The notes beneath the pieces are model-generated. The model searched no databases and had not been told where the DNA came from. It saw nothing but the letters and a program-made list of their open reading frames with translations. The position numbers and the translations under genes were made by a program. A stretch of DNA of 64,000 nucleotides from Nitrospirota bacterium (lineage in GTDB: Bacteria; Nitrospirota; Nitrospiria; Nitrospirales; Nitrospiraceae). Location: assembly GCA_004296885.1 (NCBI GenBank), contig SCVN01000008.1, positions 124,001 to 188,000 of the forward strand, read 5' to 3'. Shown here piece by piece: positions 24,022 to 33,150 of this stretch (position 1 is its first letter; every line of letters starts with the position of its first letter).

Positions 24022-24270
24022 ATGACAGACCCGATCATGCAAGCCTATCTCGCGGTCGAACGGGCCATGGAGCAATACAACCAGGCGCTCGAAGACCATG
24101 TCAAAATCCTCCGGTCGGCCGAATCCACCGACGCCGCCAAGCTCGAACGGATGACCCACGGAGCCAGGGCCATGCGCGACAGCAGCTCGATCTATCTCAC
24201 CTACGCCAAGTTTATCGCCTACGGCATGCCCGAGAGCGAAGAGACGATCCAGGACGATCTTCAATCCTGA
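24022..24270 (+). CDS. Small helical protein, unknown
   Basis: An 82-residue, mostly alpha-helical soluble protein (VERAMEQYNQALEDHVKILR near the start). GGGAG precedes the ATG, a promoter lies at 23959-23988 and a strong terminator follows at 24294-24327, so it is a complete single-gene unit. No family recognised. Confidence 0.75.
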   Translation: MTDPIMQAYLAVERAMEQYNQALEDHVKILRSAESTDAAKLERMTHGARAMRDSSSIYLTYAKFIAYGMPESEETIQDDLQS

Positions 24271-24293
24271 AGAGCCGGCCGGCGAAAAAACAA

Positions 24294-24327
24294 AGAGCCC
24301 AATCCTACAGAGGATTGGGCTCTTGTT
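24294..24327. terminator. Bidirectional terminator
   Basis: AGAGCCCAATCCT (24294-24306) and AGGATTGGGCTCT (24311-24323) pair perfectly around ACAG. T-rich on the plus strand and A-rich before it, so it serves both the small gene and the oxidoreductase operon that converge here. Confidence 0.93.
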
Positions 24328-24347
24328 TTGCAAACCTCGCCGGCCGA

Positions 24348-25694
24348 TCAGATATTCTGCATGAAGTGGGATACGCTCGCCTGATCCACGTCCGTGCCCA
24401 TAATGGCCGACAGCGGCACGTTGGTTGACTTCTTGCCGGTCAGGCCGGACTCCACTTCATCCACGATCAATTCCACTGGCATGGACTGCCCGCCGTAGAC
24501 GTGCGGCCCGGCGATAATTTTCGCCTTGGAATGGCCGTAGATCGCCGTCGCCACGTCCTTGGCCAACCAGCCGACGTAATTGAATTCGGGCACCACGATC
24601 AGCTTCACATCCTTGCAGAGATCGCGCAGTTCCTGCGTGGGGAACGGGCGCAGCGACCGGATCTTGATCAATCCGACCTTGATGCCCTTCTCGGCGCAGA
24701 GACGGACCGCTTCTCGGGATTGCGCGGCCGCGCTGCCGGAGGCGATGATCACCGCATCCGCCTTGTCCACGTTCTCCGCCGTGCACAGTCCGCCCATATA
24801 CTTGGTGATGTATTTCCTGGACCGCTCGACCGCCGCCCACACTTCCTGCTGCCAGACCGCGTGGATGTTGTAGGCCATGAAGTTCGACTTCTGCACCGGG
24901 GCGTCACGCGACAACCGGGCGGGAGGATTTTCCGCGTCTAGCACCGGCACCGCGCCGCGCCACGCTTCACGGGGCGGCAGCTTCATGCTCTTGTCCTGCA
25001 TGCGCACGTACCCGCGGGCGTGGGTGACGAAAAAGCCGTCGCAGCAGACGCCGACCGGCAGGGTCACATCGTTCATCTCGCTGATGATGAACCCCTTCAT
25101 GATGAAGTCGAACATGTCCTGCTGGTTTTCGGCGTGGAAGACGATCATCCCGCAGTTCAGTAGATATGCAATCTCGATGTTGTCCGGCTGGATGGCCAGC
25201 GGCGCATTGACCACCCGGCAGGTGAACATCGCCACCGCCGGCAGCCGATGGCCGGGCCAGGAGGCGATCCCTTCGAGGCCGCGCAGCGTCCCCGGCCCCG
25301 CCGTGGCGGTGAAGCAGCGCACGCCGGCCCGGGACCCGCCTGCGATCGCCGCCATGACGCCGACTTCTTCCTCGCCCCGGTAATATTCCTTGACGTAGCC
25401 TTCGCCGTACAGCACGCCGACCAGTTGCATGGTTTCGCTCTGCGGCGTGATCGGATAGGCGATCGCCATATCCACGTTCGACCGGCGAATGGCTTCCTTG
25501 GCCGCTTCGCTCCCCGTGATAAACTCCTTGGTCCGCGGCGCATCGAAGAACATGTATTCGGGCGTGACCACGCGCTGTTTCTTGGCCTCCGCGTGCGGGT
25601 CCTTCTTGACCTCGGTCTTCGGAGCCGCCGCGACGCTGGTGATCGGATCGCCCTGCGGATTGGTTTTGACTTCGGTGTCCAGGGATTCGCTCAT
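24348..25694 (-). CDS. porA: 2-oxoacid:ferredoxin oxidoreductase, alpha subunit
   Basis: A 448-residue alpha subunit with the pyrimidine-binding N-terminal domain after a 50-residue charged extension (MSESLDTEVK...). Signatures include AYPITPQSETMQ and GGSRAGVRCFTATAGPGTL. The complex interconverts a 2-oxoacid with an acyl-CoA and CO2 using ferredoxin, fixing CO2 in the reductive TCA cycle. It is the last gene of a five-gene operon, 37 bp after the epsilon subunit, and GAGAGGTG precedes the ATG. Pyruvate and 2-oxoglutarate enzymes cannot be told apart safely here, so the symbol is tentative. Confidence 0.88.
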   Translation of the reverse strand: MSESLDTEVKTNPQGDPITSVAAAPKTEVKKDPHAEAKKQRVVTPEYMFFDAPRTKEFITGSEAAKEAIRRSNVDMAIAYPITPQSETMQLVGVLYGEGYVKEYYRGEEEVGVMAAIAGGSRAGVRCFTATAGPGTLRGLEGIASWPGHRLPAVAMFTCRVVNAPLAIQPDNIEIAYLLNCGMIVFHAENQQDMFDFIMKGFIISEMNDVTLPVGVCCDGFFVTHARGYVRMQDKSMKLPPREAWRGAVPVLDAENPPARLSRDAPVQKSNFMAYNIHAVWQQEVWAAVERSRKYITKYMGGLCTAENVDKADAVIIASGSAAAQSREAVRLCAEKGIKVGLIKIRSLRPFPTQELRDLCKDVKLIVVPEFNYVGWLAKDVATAIYGHSKAKIIAGPHVYGGQSMPVELIVDEVESGLTGKKSTNVPLSAIMGTDVDQASVSHFMQNI

Positions 25695-25731
25695 CGTTGC
25701 ACCTCTCTGTATATCGGTCAGGTCTGCGACC

Positions 25732-26496
25732 TTACCCTTCGCGCTTCATCTGTTCCGGGTTGTGACCAAAGGCTGTGGCGCCTGCCGTGCCGCCCGGCGT
25801 GGGCATGAAGGCCAGCGGATTCGTGTGGGTCTTACCCCCATGCACCTTCGACTGGGTGCCGGTGAAGCGGACGTTCTCGCCGTTCGCCGGCAGCTTGAGG
25901 CCCATCTCCTCGCGCACCCGCTTGAAAATCTGGGCGACCTTCTTGAGCTTGGCCGTGTCCGAATCGCGGATCGTGAGCATGGCGTCCTCGTGCCCCTGCT
26001 CCGCGCAGACCGCGCCCGTGCAGCAGTTCGTGCCGGCCCGGATCATTTTCAAGGTCAGGTTGGCATAGTGACAATGGACGCCGATGAAGATGCAGGCTTC
26101 GATCTTGTTGCCCCAGATCGTCAGATTCGGATGGTTCGGATTGATCACTTCCTCATGGTCGATCTTCGGATACTTGGGCCGGTAGTCCGGCATGGGGATG
26201 ATCAACACGTCCGGGATCTGCGCCGCAATCTCCAGCACCGCCTTGGCCTTCTCCACCGCGTGATCGTTCCAGGCCCAGAGCACCATCGGGCCGGGAAAAA
26301 GCGTGGCGTTCGGGCTCGTCAGCATCTTCCGCGCCATCTCCTCGATCACCAGGTCCTCATTGGGCTCCAGCAGCCCGTACATGAGCCCCTGGCCGGGATC
26401 GGGCAACATCACGCCCAACTGCGCGGCCGAGGGAGGATGGAACCCGGCCGGGCCGGGGACAATAATGCGTTCTGGCTTCTGTTCCGTCGTCTTCAC
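25732..26496 (-). CDS. porE: 2-oxoacid:ferredoxin oxidoreductase, epsilon subunit
   Basis: A 254-residue protein from a GTG at 26496 with GGGAG 9 nt upstream. It has no large family I can name beyond the fifth subunits (PorE/ForE) of the Hydrogenobacter-type five-subunit enzymes. Visible features are a Cys/His stretch (IFIGVHCHYANLTLKMIRAG; NCCTGAVCAEQGHEDAM) that may bind metal. Its place between delta and alpha subunits supports the assignment. Confidence 0.75.
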   Translation of the reverse strand: MKTTEQKPERIIVPGPAGFHPPSAAQLGVMLPDPGQGLMYGLLEPNEDLVIEEMARKMLTSPNATLFPGPMVLWAWNDHAVEKAKAVLEIAAQIPDVLIIPMPDYRPKYPKIDHEEVINPNHPNLTIWGNKIEACIFIGVHCHYANLTLKMIRAGTNCCTGAVCAEQGHEDAMLTIRDSDTAKLKKVAQIFKRVREEMGLKLPANGENVRFTGTQSKVHGGKTHTNPLAFMPTPGGTAGATAFGHNPEQMKREG

Positions 26497-26514
26497 GCGT
26501 TCTGTCTCCCTTAA

Positions 26515-26838
26515 CTAGCCGACGACCGGACTGGCCAGCACGGCGGTGGTGCTCTTCTCGCCGTACACCACGTTGTCGGTAATAGCCGCATTCGGCAGCT
26601 GGTCGATCATGATCATCTTGATCGCGTTATGTTTGGCCATGTTGTCGCACACCCATACGCACTGAGCGCAGCCCTTGCACCGATCCACCGCCACGTAGGC
26701 CGCGCCGTACTTGTAGCCTTTGTCCTTCCCGGCCTGGTCGTTGTAGAGGATCGTGTTTGCCTCGGGACAGAACTGGGTGCAGAGCTTACAGCTCGTCTGG
26801 GCACAAATGTCAACGTTGATATCGGCCACAAGATACAT
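26515..26838 (-). CDS. porD: 2-oxoacid:ferredoxin oxidoreductase, delta (ferredoxin-like) subunit
   Basis: A 107-residue subunit with two 4Fe-4S motifs, CAQTSCKLCTQFCPE (C12-C24) and CKGCAQCVWVC (about C54-C64). It carries electrons between the thiamine-diphosphate centre and external ferredoxin. AGAGGA precedes the ATG. It is 24 bp after the gamma subunit gene. The long first spacing (C-x4-C-x2-C-x3-C) is unusual. Confidence 0.88.
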   Translation of the reverse strand: MYLVADINVDICAQTSCKLCTQFCPEANTILYNDQAGKDKGYKYGAAYVAVDRCKGCAQCVWVCDNMAKHNAIKMIMIDQLPNAAITDNVVYGEKSTTAVLASPVVG

Positions 26839-26862
26839 GGAGATTCCTCTTTTTTATGGCGG

Positions 26863-27582
26863 TCAGACTCTCGCCGCGGCGGCCGCTTCCGCCTTCTTGG
26901 CGGCCTTGCTGATTTCGTCCCAACCGTGCGCAGCCGCAAAATCCCAGCCGGCCTTGATCACCGCCACGTTCTTATCGATCAGTTCCTGCTTCTTCTTGAA
27001 CTTCCGCTCGACCACGCTGTCCAGGGCCGCGGTGCCGCCCGACACGACAAACCCCTTGCCGAGGAACCGGTCCTTCACCGCCTGCTCCAACGCGGCGATG
27101 GTGGTCAGGCCGGTGATGCAGCCGATCGCACCCATCAGCGCCATATTGGTCGCCAAGTCCATCCCGGCCACCTCCAGCGAGATCTTCGTCGCGGGCAGAT
27201 AGTAGAGTTTCGCGCGGCGCTCCTCCAACTCGCGGGCCTGATCCTTGTGCAGCTTCATCGGCCCGTCGTTGTTGATCAACGCGACCCCGTCCTCTTTCAG
27301 CCCGAAGTAGAAGGGCATCGTGTAGGACTTGCCGTGCGTGATGACCTGCGGGTGGAAAATGATGATGATGTGCGGGAACGTGATCTCCCCGATCTCGTAG
27401 ATCGGCTCATCGGACACCCGCACGTAGCTCTCCACCGGCGCCATCCGCTTTTCAGAGCCGTAGAACGGGACGATCGTGCTTTCCCCGCCCGCGTTGATGA
27501 CCGCCGTGCTCAGGATGTGCGAGCCGGTGACGACCCCCTGGCCCCCGACGCCGGCCATCCGAATGTTGAAGCGTTTCGCCAT
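26863..27582 (-). CDS. porG: 2-oxoacid:ferredoxin oxidoreductase, gamma subunit
   Basis: A 239-residue gamma subunit that binds CoA, beginning MAKRFNIRMAGVGGQGVVTG, the typical glycine-rich start. GGAGGGCG precedes the ATG. Just upstream, in the gap after the beta subunit, lies a twin-hairpin leader element also found upstream of rplY. Confidence 0.9.
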   Translation of the reverse strand: MAKRFNIRMAGVGGQGVVTGSHILSTAVINAGGESTIVPFYGSEKRMAPVESYVRVSDEPIYEIGEITFPHIIIIFHPQVITHGKSYTMPFYFGLKEDGVALINNDGPMKLHKDQARELEERRAKLYYLPATKISLEVAGMDLATNMALMGAIGCITGLTTIAALEQAVKDRFLGKGFVVSGGTAALDSVVERKFKKKQELIDKNVAVIKAGWDFAAAHGWDEISKAAKKAEAAAAARV

Positions 27583-27584
27583 CG

Positions 27585-27638
27585 CGCCCTCCGTACCAAC
27601 CTTCGGTTGAGCCGCCGCGTTCGATCACATCGCGGCGG
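27585..27638 (-). promoter_or_regulatory. Twin-hairpin leader element, copy 1 (before porG)
   Basis: Hairpin 1 pairs CCGCCGCG (27612-27619) with CGCGGCGG (27631-27638); hairpin 2 pairs CAACC (27597-27601) with GGTTG (27605-27609). The ribosome binding site follows. The element is repeated at 53224-53267. Confidence 0.75.
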
Positions 27639-27694
27639 ATAGTGACTTTGCCTCCAGTAGGCTCAAATTCTTCCAGCTTGCGAGAACCGCCGGC

Positions 27695-28585
27695 TTAGGC
27701 CTTGGTCACCGCCGGAGCCGGCTTCGGCAGAAACTCCTTGTAGCCGTAGCGATCTGCGAGGAATTGCTTGGCTTCGTCGGTCACGTACTCGGTGAACTGG
27801 TAGCGGTCGCCTTCGACGTTCTTGGCGTCTTCCATGACTTTGTCCGTGGGAATGGCGTATTCGATGTTGCAGGAGGTGTAGGCTTGAATGTAGCTGGAGC
27901 CGACTTCGCGCGCGATCAGCACCGCCTTCTTGATCACCGCTTCGACCCGCCGCGGATTGTTCGGCACGACGGTGGCGACATAGGCACAGCCCGCCAGCTT
28001 GGCCAGGCTCACCATGTCCATCTTCTCGAACTTTTTGCCGAGCGGGGCCATCTTGAGCACGGCGCCCTTGTTGGTCATGCCGCTCTCCTGGCCACCGGTG
28101 TTCCCATACACTTCGTTGTCCAGCATGATCGTCGTGAACCGCTCGTGACGAAACCAGGAATGCACCACCTGCTGGAAGCCGATATCGGCCGTGCCGCCGT
28201 CGCCGGCCATCACGACCACATCCTTGGGCTTGTCGCCGAAGCGCAACCGCAGCCCGCGAGACAGTCCGCTCGCCACGCCGTTCTGGTCTCCGTAGTTGCC
28301 GTAGACGAAGGGAATGGCGGCCTGCGAGATCGCCAGGCGGCCGCATCCGGCCGTGCCGACCGTGATCGTATCTTCCGGATTCGGGAAGGAGATCATAGCC
28401 AGACGGATGAAGAGCGTCATGGCGCAGCCGGCGCACATGGGATGCTCCTCCAGAATTTCCTTGAAGCTCCCCATCTGCGATACGGTCGTCTTCTTGCCGA
28501 AGGGACCGTGCTCAACCATGTCCTTGTATTCCTTGGGCATGAACTTGTCGAAGCCCGGCGAGAACTTCACATAATCGAGACTCAT
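27695..28585 (-). CDS. porB: 2-oxoacid:ferredoxin oxidoreductase, beta (TPP-binding) subunit
   Basis: A 296-residue beta subunit. The thiamine diphosphate motif is GDGGTADIGFQ (128-138) with N157. Cysteines at CAGC (51-54) and C81 match the proximal 4Fe-4S cluster ligands. ATG 28585 follows GGGAGGTG with 6-nt spacing; a longer frame 17 residues upstream is not supported. It is the first gene of the operon B-G-D-E-A, with a promoter at 28767-28796 and a leader of about 175 nt. Confidence 0.92.
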   Translation of the reverse strand: MSLDYVKFSPGFDKFMPKEYKDMVEHGPFGKKTTVSQMGSFKEILEEHPMCAGCAMTLFIRLAMISFPNPEDTITVGTAGCGRLAISQAAIPFVYGNYGDQNGVASGLSRGLRLRFGDKPKDVVVMAGDGGTADIGFQQVVHSWFRHERFTTIMLDNEVYGNTGGQESGMTNKGAVLKMAPLGKKFEKMDMVSLAKLAGCAYVATVVPNNPRRVEAVIKKAVLIAREVGSSYIQAYTSCNIEYAIPTDKVMEDAKNVEGDRYQFTEYVTDEAKQFLADRYGYKEFLPKPAPAVTKA

Positions 28586-28766
28586 GTGGACACCTCCCAA
28601 TCTATAGCGACCACCGGACTTCATCCGGCCGGCCAACAGTCTTGTTTGATCGACTCTATTGTGAACTGATCGTTTATTGAACGACGCCCACGATGCGTAA
28701 GATACCGTGAGCCGGCTGATAGAAACGGCCTAAAACCTCGTCTTCCCACAGACTTGGACGCGATCG

Positions 28767-28796
28767 AGTCTAGCAAAGCGTCCCGAAGATTGTCAA
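28767..28796 (-). promoter_or_regulatory. Sigma-70-type promoter of the oxidoreductase operon
   Basis: On the minus strand TTGACA (28791-28796), an 18-bp spacer and TAGACT (28767-28772). Start near 28760. The leader between 28586 and 28760 has no supported ORF. Confidence 0.65.
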
Positions 28797-28998
28797 TCGC
28801 TAAAGTCCCCCCTTCGAGGGCTTCACGCAAGCGTAGCTGGACCGTATAACATGTCGGATATTAATGCAACTTGGCAGAAGACCCACCTGAGACGAAAGAA
28901 GGCCTAGAGGCCCTTTTCGCGCTAGGCCATTTGGGCTAAACCAGGGGCAAAAAGACCGTAAAAAATTCAAAAAACCAGGTAAAATCCCCCACTTTGGC
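28797..28998. other. Divergent promoter region with A-tracts
   Basis: No supported gene. GGCCTAG (28904-28910) and CTAGGCC (28922-28928) form a small hairpin. Runs of A at about 28950-28985 upstream of the 28999 promoter look like an UP element. Confidence 0.4.
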
Positions 28999-29028
28999 TT
29001 GACGCTCCAGGCAGCCATTCCCTATAAT
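28999..29028 (+). promoter_or_regulatory. Sigma-70-type promoter of the tldD/pmbA pair
   Basis: TTGACG (28999-29004), an 18-bp spacer and a perfect TATAAT (29023-29028). Start near 29035, about 106 nt before the first gene. Confidence 0.75.
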
Positions 29029-29140
29029 GACGAGACTTTGCAGGCTGGGCCTGCGTTTGGCCATCTACTCATCATGTCATGCGGGAAGAAGAGTGGTCGG
29101 TTCCTGAGCACTGCACCCTGACTCGATAAGGCCGGTCGGC

Positions 29141-30721
29141 ATGGCTCGTACGTTGGGCGTCAAGCCGCTCACAGTCGAAAGCCTCGACAGGATCAAACGC
29201 ACCGCGTCTGATCTTGTCCGCCAAGCCAGCAAGAGCCTGCGACACTGTCATTACGCAGACCTGCGCATCGAACTCGTCGAAATCAAATCCGCCCGATCAG
29301 AGAACGGATCCGGAAAATCCGCGTCCGACGACTATACCTTCGGCTTCGGCATCCGGGTCCTGGCCGGCGATCCCCTGCCGGCCCCTGGCTATTTCGGCCA
29401 CCGCCTGGGGAGCGCAGACCTGCCCAAATTGGCCCCCCTCATCAAAACCGGACTGCGCCAGGCCTATGAACGGGCCATGGCCAATGCACGCTACAAGGCC
29501 GAGATGCGCAAGTGTTTCAAGGAGTTGGGCGACAGCCTCGCCGGCTTGCCCCTGGCGCCGATCGAAACCCACCAGGATACCGTCAAGGCCGAGTATGGGA
29601 TCGACCCCCGCTCCGTCCCCCTGGCCGAGGTCGCCCGGTACACAACCGAGGTGTCTCGGGCCGTGAAAGGCCTGGGCCAGCGCATCCGGTTCAATGCCAT
29701 TGCGACCAGCACGAGCTTCAGCCGAGAACTCTTCGCCAGCTCGGAAGGAACCCTGATCGACCAGTCCTTCGCCACCACGTTGGGCTTCTGCTCCGTGGTC
29801 GCGGAAAACGACCAGGCGGAACAGTCCCTCTACGACTACATCGGCCACCAGCGCGGCTGGGAAGTGGTCACGGAAGGGACCAGGACCGAGTTGATCCGCC
29901 ACTTGGATCTGCTCACGTTCTCGACCAGCTTGGCCCATGACTGCCTCAAGCTGATCGATGCGCCGCCGCTCAAAGCAACGGACAAGGACGTGGTGGTGGT
30001 CACGGACCCGCACTACAACACGCTGAAGGCCCATGAAATCATCGGGCACCCGACCGAGCTGGACCGGGCTCTCAAGATGGAAACGGCCTATGCCGGACGC
30101 AGTTGGTTGCTGCGGTCGCTGAAAGAGACCCAGCTCGGCAAGCCGGTGGCCTCTCCGTTCGTCACCGCCTATTCCGATCCAAGCCTGCCGGGGCTCGGCC
30201 ATTACGCCTATGACCATGAAGGCACGCCGGCGCACAAAGTCATGCACATCGAGAAGGGGGTGTTCAAAGGATTCATGAACAGCCGCCAGACCGCGGCCAT
30301 CCTGGGCGTGGAGCCCAACGGTTCATACAAAGCCATCGAGGCCTCTCTAGTCCCGTTGATTCGAATGTCCAACACGGTCTTCGGCGCCGGCTCGCAGGAC
30401 CCCCAGAAGATCATCGGCGAGGTGGATCGCGGTTACTACCTGGTGGGACACCGGACCCCGTCCATCGCCGAGTCCCGCGAAAACTTCAGCATCTCGGCCC
30501 AAAAGGTGTACGAGATTCGGAACGGACAAATCGGCCAACTCTATCGCGGCGGAGGCATGACCGCCGATACCAAAGACTATTTGATGAAGGTGGATGCGGT
30601 TGGAAAGGACTTCCGCCTCTTCCCCATCCCCAATTGCGGCAAGGGCCAGCCCATGCAGACAAAGCGGCTCGGCAACGGAGCCCCGACCATGCGCAGCCGT
30701 GCCCGCCTGACCGGCCTATGA
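29141..30721 (+). CDS. tldD: TldD-like metallopeptidase
   Basis: A 526-residue member of the TldD/PmbA (peptidase U62) family with the zinc-binding motif HEIIGH (about residue 299). TldD/TldE pairs degrade unfolded peptides and mature some ribosomal peptides such as microcin B17. The stop codon overlaps the start of the second subunit (ATGA), matching a heterodimer. Somewhat longer than E. coli TldD (481). No peptide precursor gene is visible next to it. Confidence 0.82.
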   Translation: MARTLGVKPLTVESLDRIKRTASDLVRQASKSLRHCHYADLRIELVEIKSARSENGSGKSASDDYTFGFGIRVLAGDPLPAPGYFGHRLGSADLPKLAPLIKTGLRQAYERAMANARYKAEMRKCFKELGDSLAGLPLAPIETHQDTVKAEYGIDPRSVPLAEVARYTTEVSRAVKGLGQRIRFNAIATSTSFSRELFASSEGTLIDQSFATTLGFCSVVAENDQAEQSLYDYIGHQRGWEVVTEGTRTELIRHLDLLTFSTSLAHDCLKLIDAPPLKATDKDVVVVTDPHYNTLKAHEIIGHPTELDRALKMETAYAGRSWLLRSLKETQLGKPVASPFVTAYSDPSLPGLGHYAYDHEGTPAHKVMHIEKGVFKGFMNSRQTAAILGVEPNGSYKAIEASLVPLIRMSNTVFGAGSQDPQKIIGEVDRGYYLVGHRTPSIAESRENFSISAQKVYEIRNGQIGQLYRGGGMTADTKDYLMKVDAVGKDFRLFPIPNCGKGQPMQTKRLGNGAPTMRSRARLTGL

Positions 30722-32277
30722 TCTCTCTCGCCACATTGAAAAGCGCCGTCCAGCGTGCGCTCCGACAGGCCGCCCAGGCCAAGGATGTCCAGGAAGCAGA
30801 GGTCTATGCTTCCAGCACGGGGCATCTGCTCTGCCGGCTGAATTACACCTCTGCCATCCCCTGCAACGGCGTCGAAGAACCGAAATCGTCCGAGGCCTTC
30901 GGCCTCGGCATCCGGGCGGTCTTCTCCGGAACGGACGGCCCGCGTATCGGCTTCGGCAGCGAGGCCAGAGACCTCTCGCCGACCGGCATCAAACGGGCGC
31001 TGGAGAAGGCCAGGCAGAATGCCGTGCCCGACCCGGAATTCATGTCCTTTCCGGCTCCGCCACAGGCCCGGTCTCCGAAGCTTGCCCCCTCCCATGACCG
31101 CGCGATCATGGACCTCAAAGACGGCACGCTGGTAGAAGCCGGGTGGAAAGTTCTCCAGGAAGCGCTGAAGACCTTCGCATCTTCGGAGCCGCTCGCCAAA
31201 CTGGCCGGCTCCAAGGAGAAGCTGGCCAACCTGGGCCTCATCGTGGGCGGCGACGTCAGTCTCTTCCGGCAACGCATCGCCATCGGCTCCACCCGGATGC
31301 CCAAGGTCCAGACCGACGAATCCACCTATATCACTTCGTCCGTCACCTCCATGGTGGAACGGAAAGCCGCTAAGGGCAGCGGCTATGCGGCGGCTACCCA
31401 TCTGGCTAAGTTCAAAGGAGAGGCGGGCGCCGACGCGGCCCGCAATGCCATCCTCGGCGCGGGCGGGCAGCGTCTGCCCAGCGGCACCTACAACGTGGTC
31501 CTGGGCCCGCAGCCGGTGGCAGACCTCATGACGAATCTCCTCCTCCCCAGCTTGAGCGCCGACGCCTTTTACAGTTGCAAGTCGGCCTTCCTCGGGGAAG
31601 TGGGCCGCCCCGTGGCTGCCGATCTCCTGACCATCTACGACCATGGAGCCGCCAAGGGCTTTGTCGGCACCAAACGCCTCACCTGCGAAGGCCTGCCGAC
31701 CGGCCGGACCAACCTGATTCAGGCCGGCGTCCTGCAAGGCCTGCTCTCGAACCACTATGAAACCCAGCGGCTCCTGAAGGACCCGCGCGCGCGGGAGAAG
31801 CTGGGCCTGAACCCGCAGGAACACCAGGAGGTACTGATTCCGCGCAACGGCTTCCGCCTCTCCAACAGCGGCGGACGGCAGTTCGATGCGCTGCCTTCGA
31901 TCGCCGCGACCAACCTGTTCATCGAAGGCTCCGCACCCCACAGCAGAGAGAGCCTGCTGGCGTCGGTCGGCACCGGAGTCTACATCGGCCGCATCTGGTA
32001 CACCTATGCGATGAACGGGCTCCGGGCCGGGGACTTTACCTGCACCGTCGTGGGCGATTCCTTCCTGATTCAAGACGGACGCCTGACCGCTCCTTTGCGC
32101 GGCAATACCATTCGCATCACGGGCAACATCCGGTCCCTCCTGCGGCAAGTGACCGGCGTCACCAAGCAGGCCCAGCCGATCATCGGCTGGTCGGCCGATG
32201 AAGTCATCTACGCCCCCGAGATCGCCGTCCGCGGCCTCCACCTCGCCGAGATTGCCCAATTCATGGAATCCGTGTAA
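30718..32277 (+). CDS. pmbA: TldE/PmbA-like partner subunit
   Basis: A 519-residue paralogue of the preceding protein. It shares the family end pattern (AGDFTCTVVGDSFLIQDGRL) but has no HExxxH zinc motif, as expected for the TldE/PmbA partner. Start chosen at 30718, overlapping the tldD stop by 4 nt. Translation is probably coupled. Confidence 0.82.
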   Translation: MISLATLKSAVQRALRQAAQAKDVQEAEVYASSTGHLLCRLNYTSAIPCNGVEEPKSSEAFGLGIRAVFSGTDGPRIGFGSEARDLSPTGIKRALEKARQNAVPDPEFMSFPAPPQARSPKLAPSHDRAIMDLKDGTLVEAGWKVLQEALKTFASSEPLAKLAGSKEKLANLGLIVGGDVSLFRQRIAIGSTRMPKVQTDESTYITSSVTSMVERKAAKGSGYAAATHLAKFKGEAGADAARNAILGAGGQRLPSGTYNVVLGPQPVADLMTNLLLPSLSADAFYSCKSAFLGEVGRPVAADLLTIYDHGAAKGFVGTKRLTCEGLPTGRTNLIQAGVLQGLLSNHYETQRLLKDPRAREKLGLNPQEHQEVLIPRNGFRLSNSGGRQFDALPSIAATNLFIEGSAPHSRESLLASVGTGVYIGRIWYTYAMNGLRAGDFTCTVVGDSFLIQDGRLTAPLRGNTIRITGNIRSLLRQVTGVTKQAQPIIGWSADEVIYAPEIAVRGLHLAEIAQFMESV

Positions 32278-32328
32278 AATCAGCCTTTCTTATTCATTCG
32301 ATGTCCATGAGCAACCAGAACTAACCCC

Positions 32329-32586
32329 ATGCCATCGCGCGTCATCATTCCCGGCGAAGAGGACGGAGCCAACCACGTGGGCGGGGTGCACAATCGCCCC
32401 CCGATCCCGATCGTCCCGGACGGAGCCCCAAAGGCGGAGTGTCCCAAGTTCATGAGCCACGGACCTTGCGGCGGGGTGCGCAAAGGCGGCTTCTGCGAGG
32501 TCTACCCGGAGATGATGTGTCCCTGGGTCACTCTGTACTTTCAACTGGAGAAAATCGGCCAGGTTGAGTGGATGACACGCGTGTGA
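32329..32586 (+). CDS. Stand-alone MTHFR_C/MetV-like zinc-binding protein
   Basis: An 85-residue protein with the pattern CPKFMSHGPCGGVRKGGFCE followed by MMCPW. This is the C-terminal domain found with methylenetetrahydrofolate reductases in acetogens (MetV or fused MTHFR_C). Four cysteines could hold zinc or a cluster. The metF gene lies 5 kb away on the other strand and encodes only the catalytic domain, so the two may form a complex. Assignment is by motif. Confidence 0.7.
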   Translation: MPSRVIIPGEEDGANHVGGVHNRPPIPIVPDGAPKAECPKFMSHGPCGGVRKGGFCEVYPEMMCPWVTLYFQLEKIGQVEWMTRV

Positions 32587-32683
32587 ACGCCGTGAAGCGT
32601 TCCTCGTAAAGCGTGAAGCGTCCAAACTCCAAAACGAGATACGCTTCACGAGATCTGAACGACGACGCGGCGAGGAGTTGTGA
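32587..32683 (+). repeat. Spacer built of GTGAAGCGT words
   Basis: GTGAAGCGTT, GTGAAGCGTC and the complement ACGCTTCACGA recur within 65 bp and can form a stem. The queF ribosome binding site GAGGAG follows. Confidence 0.5.
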
Positions 32684-33085
32684 GTGAAACGTAAGGCGAA
32701 CAAGACACGGCTAGGCTATGACGAGCGGCACGCCAGGAGCGGCGTATCGGCCAAACTCCCCGAGATCGAGACCTGGCCCAACCAATATAAGGGCTATGAG
32801 ATCACGATCGAGATTCCGGAATATACGGCCATCTGCCCGAAGACCGGCCTGCCGGACTTCGGAACGATCCGTCTGCGCTACATGCCGGACAAGGCCTGCC
32901 TGGAACTGAAATCGCTGAAGATGTACATCCATGCCTACCGGAACCTCGGCATCTTCTACGAGAACGCCGTCAACCGCATTCTCCAGGACGTGGTCGCCTC
33001 CTGCCGGCCGGTCTGGGCCGTCGTCACCGGCGAGTTCACCGCCCGCGGCGGGCTCCACAGCCGGATCGAAGCAAAGTATCCCTGA
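32684..33085 (+). CDS. queF: NADPH-dependent 7-cyano-7-deazaguanine reductase
   Basis: A 133-residue short-type (YkvM-like) QueF, which reduces preQ0 to preQ1 in queuosine synthesis. Catalytic Cys and Asp are in AICPKTGLPDFG, and the family motif reads ELKSLKMYIHAYRN. GTG start at 32684, with GAGGAG 6 nt upstream. No other queuosine gene is in the window. Confidence 0.93.
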   Translation: MKRKANKTRLGYDERHARSGVSAKLPEIETWPNQYKGYEITIEIPEYTAICPKTGLPDFGTIRLRYMPDKACLELKSLKMYIHAYRNLGIFYENAVNRILQDVVASCRPVWAVVTGEFTARGGLHSRIEAKYP

Positions 33086-33138
33086 TTCCACCCCCTTGTT
33101 TTCGCCCAACGCCCAGCGCCTTTATGCCGCTTCCACGG

Positions 33139-33144
33139 TAAAAT
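33139..33144 (+). promoter_or_regulatory. -10 element six bases before the apaH ATG
   Basis: TAAAAT ends 6 nt before ATG 33151 and no Shine-Dalgarno is present, consistent with a leaderless transcript. No clear -35. Confidence 0.4.
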
Positions 33145-33150
33145 GACGAC

